From assembly GCF_029227915.1 (NCBI RefSeq), contig NC_079886.1, forward strand, positions 23,352,501 through 23,412,500: 60,000 nt of DNA, in the 5' to 3' direction. The notes beneath the pieces are model-generated. The model did no database searches. It saw nothing but the letters and a program-made list of their open reading frames with translations, and was not told where the DNA came from. Numbering within the stretch: position 1 is the stretch's first letter; each line of letters opens with the position of its first letter. A program made the position numbers and the translations under genes. The DNA comes from Hydractinia symbiolongicarpus. Taxonomy: Eukaryota > Cnidaria > Hydrozoa > Anthoathecata > Hydractiniidae. Shown one piece after another: positions 1 through 12,200 of the stretch.

Positions 1-1905
1 AGACCATCTATTTACCAATGGAGTTATGTGAACTCAAGAAACAAGTTGCTCCACGCTCAAAAATGTTAAGTGATGATGAGCTGGCTAATATAATTAGAAA
101 GACCGCTATGCCCCCTGCGGAACGAAAGAAAAAAATAATTAGCAATCTTTCTAATCTCAACGATGGATTTAAGGAGGATCCCTACGCTAAAGCTTTTGGT
201 ATTTCTGTATCGAACAACATGGCGGAAATTCAAGCAAGAGTTCTTCAACCACCATCTTTGAAATACAAAAATCAGCAATCAATGCAAGACACGAAATTTC
301 AGGGTGTAAAAGACGGAAAATGGCACATGGGTTTGGAGAAAGACAGAGAAAAGTTTATGTTTGTAAAAGGCATGCAAATAAATAGGTGGGGCTTGCTTGA
401 TCTAGCTAATGTGAAGGATGAAGAGAAAAGCCGATTCGTGGATGCATTATACGCAGAAGGGCATAACCGTGGTTTAGAAATCGATTTTCCGAAATATGGT
501 CGAGCCGATGATCGCAGCCTTCCAGAGGTTGAAAAAGAATTCAAAAGGTTGTACGAAGATTTAAAGTCTACAGGAAAACCAGATCTTATTATGATTCTTG
601 TGTTTCGCAAAAGTCAAGTGTATTCTTGGATAAAGCACCTTGGTGATGTGTGTCTAAAAATACCAACACAATTTATAATGAAGAAAACGATGTTTGGCAG
701 AGATGGTAAACCAAGCTCACAAACGCTTCATAATATATGCCTGAAGCTGAATTCAAAACTGCAGGGCGTAAACCAAACTTTATTCTCACGCCCCAAAATC
801 ATGAATAGACCTATTATGATAATGGGAGCTGATGTAACACACCCGTCTCCAGGGGATTTGAAAAAGAAGCCTTCCATAGCTGCAGTTGTAGCATCATGTG
901 ATCCGAACGCGTCTCAATATAACACTGAAGTTCGTTTGCAGTATGATGGACAGGTCGTGGAAGTGATCAAACAAATGGAAGAGATAACGGTGAAATTATT
1001 GAAGAAATTTAATGAAAGAACTAAATATCAACCAGAACGTATTTTGTTCTACAGAGATGGTGTGAGTGAAGGACAATTTCTAGAAGTTCTAAACTGCGAA
1101 ATGTCAGCCATACGAAGAGCTTGCACTTCATTAAACAAGAACTACAAGCCACAGATCACATTTCTGGTTGCTCAAAAGAGACACAAAACACGACTTTTTC
1201 CAGTTAACGAGAGAGACGGCGTGGGAAAGATGAAAAATGTCCCACCTGGTACAGTCGTCGATACTGTCATCACACATCCTACGGAGTACGACTTTTTTTT
1301 GGCTTCGCATGAAGGAATTCAAGTAAGTTTGTACAAGTCTTGTAATTTTTATTGTCTCCATGTTAACTTTATGTTTTTGACATGTGACACAGTATGTAAG
1401 TGTGTCTGATTATCGTTTTTTTTTTGCCTAATTCACAGAAAAAAAGTTATGCAAAAAAGTTAAAGCTTTGAAAGAAAATTCGTGTTAATCTGTGTCAATT
1501 TACCTGAGAAGAAGTCCCAATCTTTCTGCTTGACACTAAAAAAATCTAAACCCATATTCCGTGCGTTCGTCTTTGAATTTTACCTACCCTGCTTCTGGTA
1601 TTTTTTTCTAATATCTATAATTGTAACATTAGGGAACCACTAAACCAACACATTATCACTTACTATGGGACGACAGTAACATGCCTCCTGATGAACTGCA
1701 AACCCTCACGTATCACCTGTGTCACTTATACTCGCGTTGTGAGAGAAGTGTGAGCTATCCAGCGCCCACATATTACGCCCACTTAGCGGCGTTCCGTGCA
1801 CGGGAACATCACAATGCCTTATTAGATAAAGCTGGTGGCAAAGAGATTGCTAAATCGGATATCGAGAAAATTGAAAATCTGGATATTGTTAATTATTTTA
1901 TATGA
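1..1905 (+). CDS. AGO: Argonaute protein, AGO clade, 3' part of gene
   Basis: Small-RNA-guided RNA-binding and slicing protein of the RISC complex, normally cytoplasmic. The reading frame is open to base 1, so the N-terminal and most PAZ exons lie upstream of the window. Exon 1 runs to 1322 (donor GTAAGT at 1323) and exon 2 from 1633 to 1905, joined in phase 0 (HEGIQ/GTTKP). Numbering from the Met at base 18, the segment begins at the PAZ end (YLPMELC), then L2, MID and PIWI. The DEDH slicer residues are visible: D272 in GADVTHP, E315, D347 in [10 protein letters not shown], and the His of YYAHL in exon 2, so cleavage activity is probably kept. The HYHLLWDD and [11 protein letters not shown] blocks are typical of the AGO rather than the PIWI clade. 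The C-terminus ends NYFI, near the usual family end. The Met at 18 is internal, not the start. Confidence 0.95.
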
Positions 1906-1937
1906 AAACGTATAATGTTTGTTTACTTGTTTTGGGG

Positions 1938-1966
1938 AATAAAACATTCTATGGACTGTAAATAAA
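1938..1966 (+). terminator. Polyadenylation signals of the Argonaute gene
   Basis: Two AATAAA hexamers (1938-1943 and 1961-1966) lie 33 and 56 bases after the Argonaute stop codon, the expected place for 3'-end formation. Confidence 0.6.
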
Positions 1967-2890
1967 TAATTAAACCCTAAGGAACTACTCTTGGTAACCT
2001 TATTGTAGCAGGGGACTTATTGAAGAGTTTTTTTAATTTTTGTTGCAATGCAGGGTTGTGTAACATATTTACTTGTGTTCTTTATGACGTCTTTGAAAAC
2101 TCTTGTTTCAGATATCATTTTCTTTCTAAGAACAGGGTAGTTGGATTTTCTGTATTCGTCACAGGGAGGTGGCAGTAAATTAAAATGGATGGTAAGATTT
2201 TTCGAATTTTGTATTGCCCCTACCCCAAAAATTCTATAAGTAGGTTACCAGGTGTATTTGTCAGAGAGATTTTAAGTATTTTTGAATTCAATAAGGCTAC
2301 GGCATTTCTTACAAATACGTTCCAGGGGGTTTGGCCAAGTATTTACGGTTGTGCACTTATCAGTATTCTCTCGAATTTAGCCTTTATGTTCACAAGATAA
2401 TGCTTCTTTTAAACATTTTATCTAACCGAAATCTCTAGAAATACATCAAAACTTATTTTTTTTTCATAAAAGATATATCTCCTGAAAACAGCATTTTTTT
2501 TCTTCTAATCTCTCTAAATTGAACACATTTCGTTAATGGATATTCCCACAAAAAAAAAAGAATACAAAGTGCAGAAAATTTCGCGGGAAAAAAGATTCGC
2601 GAGGGAAAAAAAGAAAACTTAAGTCGTAAAACTTTCGCGAGAGACTAAGTTTCATTTTTGCAAATTTCGTGGAAAAATTTTTGCAGTTAATGAAAAATGT
2701 TGGGAAAAACTTCAAATCTGGACGGACGAAACAAATTGCATAGCTAGAAATACATAGCTTGAGAAATTTATAAGTAGCACTATCGAGCAATATTTGATTT
2801 TTGATTTGAAGAATTTTAGTTTTCTTCTTCGATAGTATTCGCAATCCGTTCTGGCTAGATATCTTGGATTAGCGCAAGTTTAGCTATACC
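1967..2890. other. Gene-free AT-rich spacer
   Basis: Intergenic stretch between the Argonaute 3' end and the Penelope-like element. Short open frames here (for example 2185-2400 plus, 2533-2844 minus) show no recognisable domain and are low-complexity. I see no gene. Confidence 0.5.
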
Positions 2891-2897
2891 TAACATA

Positions 2898-5016
2898 TTG
2901 TTACGTAAATCAATCGGAACGTTAAGAAGAAGTTTGCCTTCCAATATAATTTTTGAGTCGCTAAGATTTCGGTTACGAAATGTCATCGCAAATAAGTCGG
3001 AGAAATGGTCGTCAACTCATGAAAGAAAACTTAAGATCTTGTATACTGCGGATAACAAACATGTTGTGAAAAGATTTTCACCTAATTTTATACATAACTT
3101 TTCTTCGTATGTTTTGAGTCCTTGTGAAAAAGAAGCTTTATCCTACAACTTAGATTATGCAATACCATCAAAGCATCATACACGAAAATTAGAAACTGAA
3201 TTTGAAAAATACCATCCAGCTCACCGAAAGTGACAAGATTGCTCTGAAAACAAAAACGCTAACAATTTTCAGTCAGCATGACAAAACCAGTTAGAGATAC
3301 AAAGACTTTAATATTATAAAACATCTTAGTAACAATCGTAATATATGTGTACTGAAGCAAGATAAAGAAAGAGGTGTAGTTATTATAGACCGAACGAATT
3401 ATATTGAGAAATGTGAAAAACTTCTGATACCTGAAAAGTTTAAAATGTTACGATCAGATGTTACGTCAAAACTGGAAGGTCAAGTTCAGAGAGCACTTAG
3501 AAAAATTAAACCTTGTCTCACAGTAAGCGAATACAAAAAGTTGTGTCCACAAGGTTCCAGCCCGGCTCAGTTTTATGGTACCGCCAAGGTTCGCAAAATA
3601 CCACCTAATCCTACAGTAGCTGACGATTTACCATTACAACCCATCATATCGAATATCGGATCTGCTACTTATAACACATCAAAGTACCTTGCGAAATTGT
3701 TAACACCACTGACACAGTCAACATATACTACTGAAAGCTCTTTAGATTTCATATCATCATTGAAAGGAGAGAAGATACCTCATAACTACAAACTACTATC
3801 TTTTGACGTCACTAGTTTAATCACCAACGTCCCTTTGGAACAAACGATAGACATAATATTAAAAAAGATATATGCTGAAAAAGTTATAGAAACAAAAATT
3901 AAGCGAGAGGAAATGAAACATCTATTAATCTTATGTACAAAACATGTACATTTCAGTTTTAACAACCAGCTGTATATTCAAGCTGATGGTGTAGCAATGG
4001 GCTCGCCTCTAGGAACAGTCCTAGCAAATATCTTCATGTTTGAGTTGGAGAATGAAATAGTCCCAAAACTAGAAAATTCAGTAAAATTTTGGAAGCATTA
4101 TGTAGATGACACTATATGTTTTGTTAATGAAAAACAGATAAACAATGTGCTGGTCACACTTAATAGTTACCATTCGAATATCCAGTGCACATATGAAGTT
4201 GAAAACGACAATTACATAGCCTTTCATGATGTGAAAGTGAAATTCATTTAAAACATCCATTTATCGGAAAGACACTAACACTGCCATATACATGCACTGG
4301 AATTCATTTGCACCACGCCCATGGAAAGTTGGAACGGATAAATTGTTGGTGTTGAGAGCGTTTAATATATGCTCTTAATCACAAGATCTGAAGTACGAAC
4401 TAAATCAATTAAAAAATGTGTTTATAAATATCAATGATTATCCAGAAGCAGTTGTATCCAATGTAACTAAAAACACACGATGAAATTTCAACATTCAAAA
4501 TGCCGACACTGTGTCTAATGAAGACACCAATGAACCTCCAATAACACCTTTCATGGTTCTACCATACAAAGGAGATCCTGGTAAGTGCTTAGTAAAGCGT
4601 CTAAATAACACTTTTAAACAGTTTCTACCTGCCAATGTCAAGCCACGCATTGCTTATCAATGTCGAAAGTTATCTTCGCTATTTTCTGTGAAAGACAGAA
4701 CCAAGGATGAACACAAACATGGTGCTGTGTACAAATATTCTTGTCTGGTGGAATCGTGCGATGCCACATACATTGGTGAAACAGCGAGAAGGCTAAATGA
4801 AAGAATGATAGATCACCAAAAGCGCGATAAGAACTCTCGCATCCTAAAACATTCAGTCACTGAGAATCACCCACTTGCTGAATAAAAGAACTTCAGTATT
4901 TTAATAGATAATGTTCACCACTTTAAAAAGAGAAAAATAGCTGAGGCCATGTATATTCGTGATAACAATCCCACGTTTAATGCACAGGAATTGTCTGTTC
5001 CATTAAAATTGTTTTA
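2898..5016 (+). mobile_element. Degenerate Penelope-like element (RT plus GIY-YIG)
   Basis: A broken retroelement in three frame-shifted pieces. 2898-3233 holds the N-terminal region (LSPCEKEALSYNLDYAIP). About 3322-4251 holds the reverse transcriptase: the DKERGVVIIDR block, catalytic motif A (SFDVTSLITNVPL), DGVAMGSPLG, and the catalytic YVDDT. After a frameshift at about 4250 the frame continues as VYRKDTNTAIYMHWNSFAP. 4511-4885 encodes a GIY-YIG nuclease domain with a cysteine pair just before YIGET, and the frame carries on past a stop to about 5016 (LKLF). RT of this type fused to a C-terminal GIY-YIG is the hallmark of endonuclease-bearing Penelope-like elements. Both catalytic aspartates remain, but stops and frameshifts make the copy inactive. 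Confidence 0.88.
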
Positions 5017-5046
5017 AATAAATACAAGAAGCCCTGGGGGCTCTAA

Positions 5047-6324
5047 GAATTTCCGCGCGCTACCAAAATATTTGATAAAAACCTGCTAATTCGTTGTGTT
5101 ATTGTGCCAAACATTCGAAGGGGTTTGGTGCATGAACCTCTGAAGATAAAGCACACCAGTGACATATCTTACAACAAACGCAAACAAAACGAAACGTGTC
5201 ATAATAAACTCACATTTTAAAAGAAATTGCTAACAAAAAATACAGCCTATCATTCATGGTTGAAAGTCTTGCGATTGAAACGTTTATGGTCTAAAACGGC
5301 ATTAGTTGACAAAAAATCAAAATTTTGATGTGATCATCATTTTCAGCATACTTTTGTTATTAACTGTGTCAATTTTTGTCGAAAATAAAGCAGTTTTAAT
5401 TTTTGGATAAATTTTGGCCTGAAATGACATTTAGGTTACAAAAAATCAAACTTTTGTACCATCATCATTTTCAGCATACTTTATTTGTTAACTGTGCCAG
5501 ATTTAGCCGAAAATGAAGTAATTTTAATTTTTGTACTAATTTTGGCCTAAAATGGCATTTAGGTAACAAAAATCAAAATTTTGATGTCACCATTATGTTC
5601 AGCATACTTTTTTTGTTAAGTTTGCCAATTTTTGTTGAAAATGAAGTAGTTTTAATTTTTGGACCAATTTTGGCCTAAAATGACATTTAAGGTGGAAAAA
5701 AACCAAAATTTTGATGTCACCATCATGTTCACCATACTTTTTTTGTTAATTGTGCCAAAATTTGTCAAAAATAAAGTAGTTTTAATTTTTGGACCAACTT
5801 TGGCCTAAAATGACATTTAGGTAACAAGGATGTCACCATCATGTTCAGCATACTTTAATTGTTTACTGTGCCAAATTTTGTTAAAAATAAAGTAGTTTTA
5901 ATTTTTGGACCAATTTTGGCCTGAAATGACATTTAGGTAAGAAGAAATTAAAATTTTGATGTCACCATCATGTTCAGCATACTTTATTTGTTAACTGTTC
6001 CAAATTTTGTTGGAAATAAAGTAGTTCTAATTTTTGGACCAATTTTGGCCTAAAATGACATTTAGGTGACAAAAATCAAAATTATTATGTCACCATTATG
6101 TCCAGCATACTTTTTTTGTTAACTGTGCCAAATTTTGTCGAAATCAAATACAAATTTTGGCCTGAAGCGTCAATACTAGACTTCCCAGTAGTTAAGAAGC
6201 TTGGGTACGAAGTTTACATCTGTGACGACGTGAAATCCCAGGGTCGATTTTTTCTCAAAAAATGCTCCGAAAGAAAAAAACGACGGTTTTAAAGAATTTC
6301 CTACGCCTTCGGGCGCGGAAATTC
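5047..6324. mobile_element. Inverted-end element enclosing a satellite (Helentron-like candidate)
   Basis: The left end has GAATTTCCGCGCGC (5047-5060). The right end has a hairpin whose arms are GAATTTCC...GCC and GGCGCGGAAATTC (6294-6324), so the right arm is the inverse of the left end. Between them lie about seven tandem 128-bp units. A non-autonomous rolling-circle (Helentron/HINE) element has this plan: short inverted subterminal repeats, inner tandem repeats and a 3' hairpin. No Rep/helicase is present, and I do not see a clear CTRR end. Confidence 0.35.
5250..6175 (+). repeat. Tandem repeat, about 7 x 128 bp
   Basis: The anchor GGCCTRAAATGACATTTAGG recurs at 5288 (diverged), 5416, 5544, 5672, 5802, 5918, 6047 and 6159 (truncated). 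Spacings are 128, 128, 128, 130, 116, 129 and 112. Each unit also has ATGTCACCATCATGTTCAGC and AAAGTAGTTTTAATTTTTGG. It is non-coding, and the most upstream and most downstream units are the most diverged. Confidence 0.92.
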
Positions 6325-6450
6325 AATTATTTACAGTCAACAAGGGGAGGAGTGCATTTGTGCTCCGCGCGGTGGACGTTACCCTTACCAACGGTATATA
6401 ATTTAAATACCCTTGGGTTTGCCGTTATGTGTTATATGTTTTGTTAAGTA

Positions 6451-6975
6451 CAGTAGACGTCCGTTAATTCGAACACGCAAGGCACTAAATTATTTGTTCG
6501 AATTAACGAATGTTTATCGGAAGTTCAGAAAAAACAAGAATTTTAATAAACGTTTAAAGGTGTTATGCTAGTATAACTTTATTATAACTTTACTACAACT
6601 TTTTATAAAAATATTTTGACGTTGTTTGCTTGGTGATGGGCAAGGCCTCCAAATTCCTTGTAAACTTCATTTAATTGATAAATTAAAAGAAATTTTGCCA
6701 CCATTGATGCAATAAAAATGAATAAAAATGAAAACGTTTCTTTTATTTTCCCTTAAGATTTTACTTATCGATACACAAAATTTCGAATTAATGAGCATAA
6801 TGGATCTTTGGGACTAAAAAATGTTCGAATTAGCGAAATGTTCGAATTAGCGGAGTTCGAATTAAGCAGCTCAAAATATAAGACTTTATTAAACCAAACT
6901 CAAGGGACTTGGTGATTTGTTCGAAATAACGGAAAGTTCGAATTAAGCGGCATTCGAATTAACGGATGTCTACTG
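6451..6975. mobile_element. TA-flanked pogo/Tigger-like MITE
   Basis: The terminal inverted repeats CAGTAGACGTCCGTTAATTC (6451-6470, continuing GAA) and its inverse (6953-6975) differ at one base. They are flanked by TA on both sides (6449-6450, 6976-6977), the Tc1/mariner-superfamily target duplication. CAGTAGAC starts resemble pogo/Tigger termini. Inside, the core TTCGAATTA is repeated many times in both halves (for example 6493, 6782, 6823, 6842, 6854, 6920). No transposase is encoded; it is a 525-bp non-autonomous copy. Confidence 0.75.
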
Positions 6976-6977
6976 TA

Positions 6978-9270
6978 TTGTTTTATACGTCCTCTGTGTA
7001 TTATGTAGTTGTTGAAAATTATATTTAAAAAACTTGTAAGATAATTGTAACAATTTGCGTTGATAATGTCTTGTAGTAACAAGACGAAATATCCGTTAAA
7101 ATAAAATAAAAACAATGTCATGATCAATCAAACTTCTCGTACTAATTTTATTATGAAGTCATATGCCCGAATTAATATATTTAACATATTGTTATCGTCA
7201 ACCGGAACTTAAACAAAAAGCAAAACTGAATAACAAGATCTTTTTTTTTTCCAGCTGAATTCTTTGCAACTGTTAATATCCAAAGGTGAATGTTAAATAT
7301 TTGCAAATCAATTTTTACGCAAAAGCCCAATTAGCAGCCTATAAATGATATCTGCCACCTTAACTATTTCGATTGGTGGTAAGAGTCTCTGCTCTCTTGT
7401 TAAGTAGTAGCAAAAAAATTCACAAATCTTCCTTTAAAATGTTTAAAACTTAAACTTTTTTAAATACATAGCGAAAATTTTTGCCCGCGAAAGTTTCTGC
7501 CCTTAACCCATTTCACATATAATACAGGAGACACTGAACGTGGAAACATTATAAAACAGTAAGAAGCTGACATTGCAATATAGAATAAAAAAATATTAAT
7601 CTAATACATCGTATGATATATGCTCCTATTAGAAAAAGGTAAACAAGGTAAGCTAGAACGTAGTAACGAAAAAAGAATATTTTGGTTCAAATCCCAGAGA
7701 CCCTAATAGCTCGATTAATTGTCATCTGATTGCAAGCAAGATATATCTTTAAACATATTTGCAGTAAGGACATTATATCTCCGCCCTCTAAATATGGTTA
7801 AAACCGAACTAGTATTATTTTAACAACAACAACAAGGTCTTGGAATTACGCGCCATGTATAAACATAAAAACTATAGGACAAAGCGTGATGAAAAACTTT
7901 TACACGTTTTCATTCGTCAACAGTTCTAAACATTTTAAGCCATTTCAAGCCATGTCGCACCTTAATTGGTCTTGGGATGAAGTAGCATTTTTGCCTTTCC
8001 TAAGATAATCCATATACCCGGGTACTAGAACAGCTTTGCGGATAAAAAGGAGTAATTTTTAAACAGGGTTTTTTTATATTTTTTTTTAAATTGTTTGATT
8101 TCCCTACTAAGCAATGTTAATAATTTATTAATTTAAAAGCATTCTTTTAGCAGGGCAAGTTGACAATTACAGCATGGATTCAAACATGCCCTTGTAAGCC
8201 TGAATCCACATAGGCTCGTTAACTGAGATATGAAATTCAGTTTCTCTTAAATGCAATTTTTTCCACCTTAACTATTCTGATTTTGTAGTGGTAAGAAAAT
8301 TTGTACTGGGTCAGCATATAGAAAACACGGCGCGGCGCTCCTCGGCGAATGACCTTTTTTGGTCACATTAAATTTTAAAATAGTTGGTTTTATACAATAG
8401 AAAAAACACATGATTTTCATAATAACAATAAAACATGCTCATAACAGCATGTGGGCTCCACTAAACGCTGCGGCAAGTTTGGATTTGATCCAACTTGGCT
8501 GCAGCGTTGCACTCAAGACACTGTTACACAGAATTTTTTTCTGCTATGAATGCGAAGGTAATTTTTAGTGTAAAAATCGTACAAACTCAATAGATATTAT
8601 ACGTACATCAATACCAAGGCGGAATTACTAGAGGCGGGAAATTTTATAAGTAGCAACAAATTCGATTTAGTTATCAAAACTTCTGCTGTAACGCTAATTT
8701 TAATTCTTTCGACAAAAACGTAAACATAATTGAACATTATAGTTTATTTTAACATATAAATGCGTTTATTGATGTTGGATATTTGACTTGGCTATTATCT
8801 GTTCGGTTTATTTTCGAATTTGCACTCCTGAAAGAACGGAACAGACGAGAACAGAATGAAATGTGACAAATATAATATTTTAATTTGATTCGCTATTCCG
8901 TTCACTATTCTTTTTGTTTTTTAGATAAATCCTTAGAGGACTGACCTAAAAGATATTGACCTAGAATAAATCCATATTCTTTTCTGTAGATCAGAGTCCA
9001 CGCAATATAGATGTTCCGCTTCGAAACTCTGGCACATGCGTAGTCAGCGAAACTGGCACATGCGTAATCAGTGTACCATATTCTTTCAACCTCGTTTTGA
9101 TCATCCAAGAAAAACAACTAACATGGTTGATTTGAACTTGACAGCTTGACGTGTGAATAGGGTGAAAAGGTTAAGAAAACTGTAATTATTCATACACGAA
9201 TAATCGCTCCTAACGAGAGATTTCACTGTGTTCATCAAAGTAATAGATTGTATAGCTTTTTGGCTAAAAT
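6978..9270. other. Intergenic spacer upstream of ORMDL
   Basis: No gene recognised. It contains AT-rich unique DNA, a small hairpin at 8464-8508, and two related stretches (about 7360-7390 and 8262-8300) sharing CCACCTTAACTATT followed by a GTGGTAAGA motif. The ORMDL promoter should lie in the last few hundred bases, but I see no clear TATA box there. Confidence 0.4.
8464..8508. repeat. 45-nt hairpin
   Basis: AACGCTGC at 8464 pairs with GCAGCGTT ending at 8508. Most of the inner positions (GCAAGTTTGGAT against ATCCAACTTGGC) also pair, leaving a loop of about three bases. Its role is unknown. It is too short and tight-looped for a typical animal pre-miRNA. Confidence 0.45.
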
Positions 9271-12200
9271 ATGAAGTTGTCTGAAGATAAACCGCGGGCA
9301 CACAGTTCTATTGACAATCCAAATGAAATTTGGTTGGATAGCAAAGGAGCGTGGTTAACTTATTCTCTTCTTGTCACCTTTCTACATCTTATGTTACTAA
9401 GCATGCCATTCTTTGAAACTGCGACTGCTTGGACGTTAACAAATCTTATACATGATGTGGTAAGCTATTGATAAATATACTTTATTTCATGCACTTTTGT
9501 TTAGTAGATCTTTTTTCATTCCTGGAAATATCTTTGGCTCATGTCATTTTCCATGGTCTGAAATTAAATCCATTAGTCAGCCTCAGAAAATTTATCCTTT
9601 TTTAAAAAAGCAAGAGCTGGGATCTACAATTTTGTTTGAAATATTTTTAGACAAGACTGCTGCCAGCCTAGCTAGCTGGCCTAGTTAACTAAGCTTTTTT
9701 CAGGGATATTAAATTCACGCAAAAATAGACGCAAACAAATATCAGATTAAATCCCAAAAATTCAAATTCACCTCGTGGTAAACCCCAAATTACAATCAAC
9801 CAATAAGCACAAATTTGGCGTGGTCACATCTTGTACTCTTGAATAGACCATTTCAGAGATTATGCGCCATTATAGATTTTCGAGGCCCGGTGGTGCAAGT
9901 TGAACTTTGAACTCTATATGCAGTAGTAGAAAACTCCTAAAACACAAAAAAGAAACAAGTTTTGTATACACTCTTAGCGTGTTTAGGTCTTCGTAATGTT
10001 TTTTATCTAAGTAACAGAGGATAACACCAGACAACATTTATTTAGCTTTGATCTATTAATGAATTAGAATTAGCAGTTAAATACACGTGTAGGACGTAGG
10101 GATACTGAGTGTTTTATTATTATATAATGCTAAAGTGGATATTTAATCAACTTTAAACATATTTTTACGATCGAATTATGCCTCTTACAACGTAGGAGGA
10201 TTTTTTAGAACTTAGTGTGAGGCAGCTGACTGACTTCTTCTCTTAAAACGTATGAGAATTTTTTGGAAGTTAGTGTGGGGCAGCTGACTGACTTCTTGTC
10301 AGCTCTTACAACGTATGAGGATTTTTTAGAACTTAGCGTGAGGCAGCTGACTGACTTCTTGGGACTGAGTAATAGTTCAGTTAATCGCCAGAGCTTTTTC
10401 TGCAATGGAACTTATGCCAATAATTCAAACAAGCTTCACAGAGTAATTTATTTATTTATCATAAAGATTTACACTTTAGTAATAAATTACGTGTCCTGAT
10501 AAAGAAACCGATAAAGACATACGTATATATAACAAAGCATCATGTAAAAAATACATTGTGATTGAAACAAATAACATAGAAAAACAAAAAATCGATTACC
10601 ACTTTAGTCTAGCAAACTAAACTCATCATTTTTCCTTTTTTGATATTTTTCAATAAGGGAAGCATACAAAAAAATTATAGGGCAATAGCGAAAGCAGGGA
10701 AGAAAGACAGGTATTCTTTCTAATACCACTCTTGAAAGACTCAAAGATAGGAGTGTTTAAGTAGACGAATCAAGGGACAAACATACAGATTAGTGTAATT
10801 ATCACCAAAAAACAAAATTATAAAAATATCAAAATAATAAAAATTATTTGCAATTAAAATGACTAATGACTCTATTCCTAAAATCTGTGACTGAACCTGT
10901 TCACCGTATCTCTGTGGAAAATTTTTACACCCATTATAGAGAAGAAGCCAGATTATTTCGCAAGCTTAAGTTTCACTTTAGGAATAGATAACATTGTAGA
11001 GTTTTGACAAGTATTTTGACAATGGATTATAACTCTCTAGATCTTCACAAATATCACAACCTAAACATTTCTTTACAAATCCAAAAACAAAGTTCAAGTC
11101 CAAATCCAAATCCGGTAAGGTATTTCCAAAATCAAAAATTTCTCTCTAAAGTAAGTATAATCCAAGTTTAAAATCCAATGCCAATATATTTATAATGCAC
11201 AAAGCAGCTACACAATTTTAAATATCTAATTATAAAATGAAATTACCTTTAACCAAACATTAATTACTAATTACAGCCTTATAGCTAGCTACAGTACAGT
11301 GTCCTAAAAGCAATTTTGGGAGACCTCTAGCTAGCCAGCTAGTTTAAAGATATATTAAGTTGCATTTATTGTACAAAAAGAAATTAAAAGTACAAATAAG
11401 TGCATAATAAAAGTATTTTTCAAAATATATATCATAATTAATATCACAAAAATAAAAACAGAAGCAAAACTGTCCTGCCCCCAGCATGTCTGTTAGGCAA
11501 CAGACTGAATAAAACTTCAACTTTTCACCACCGAGTTCTGCAAATCCATAATGGCGCATAATCTCCGAAATGGTGTATTCGGCGATTTGGTTCAGCTTTG
11601 TTGCCGTAGTGATGATTGGAGAAGAAGTTTTTATTCTACAGTAATAGCATACAAAGGTAGAGGTCAAATAAATATCAATTTACCAAAAAAATTAGGCTAT
11701 TACTGTAAGGAGACCAGCATTATTAGCCTACAGCTATGAGAAGATGCTGGCCACCCTAAATATACAAAAACAAAACAACAAACAAAAACATATGCAAAAG
11801 GCAGTAACATATTAAAAGAAAAACAAACGATGACAAACTCAGCTGTACAATGAGAAAGAGAACTGGATCAGAGAAAAAGTTAGTCTAGGAGAGGTGAGAG
11901 AGACTAGTCAAGTTAAAGGAAAGGATTTTGTACAAAATTCCATGAATAAATGCACTGACATCGAATAGAGTTCGAGCCGAAAGATTTAGTTGACACAGTG
12001 GGGGGATTTATCAAACCAAGAATAGATCCACGAGTCAGTAAGAGTGGGAAAAATCAACTTTCCGTGATATAAATTGTACAGAAAAATTGCATTTTTCATG
12101 TGAACCAAATCAGCAAGTTTTAGAATATTAGGACTAGAGAAAAGAGGGGTAGAAGTCATTCTGCATTGTGCAAAAGAAATTAGTCTGACTGCACAATGTT

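Noticed and set aside
7682-7694. B-box-like GGTTCAAATCCC, also GTGTTCGAATCTC at 55450
   Set aside because: No cloverleaf or convincing A box around them; not called as tRNA genes.
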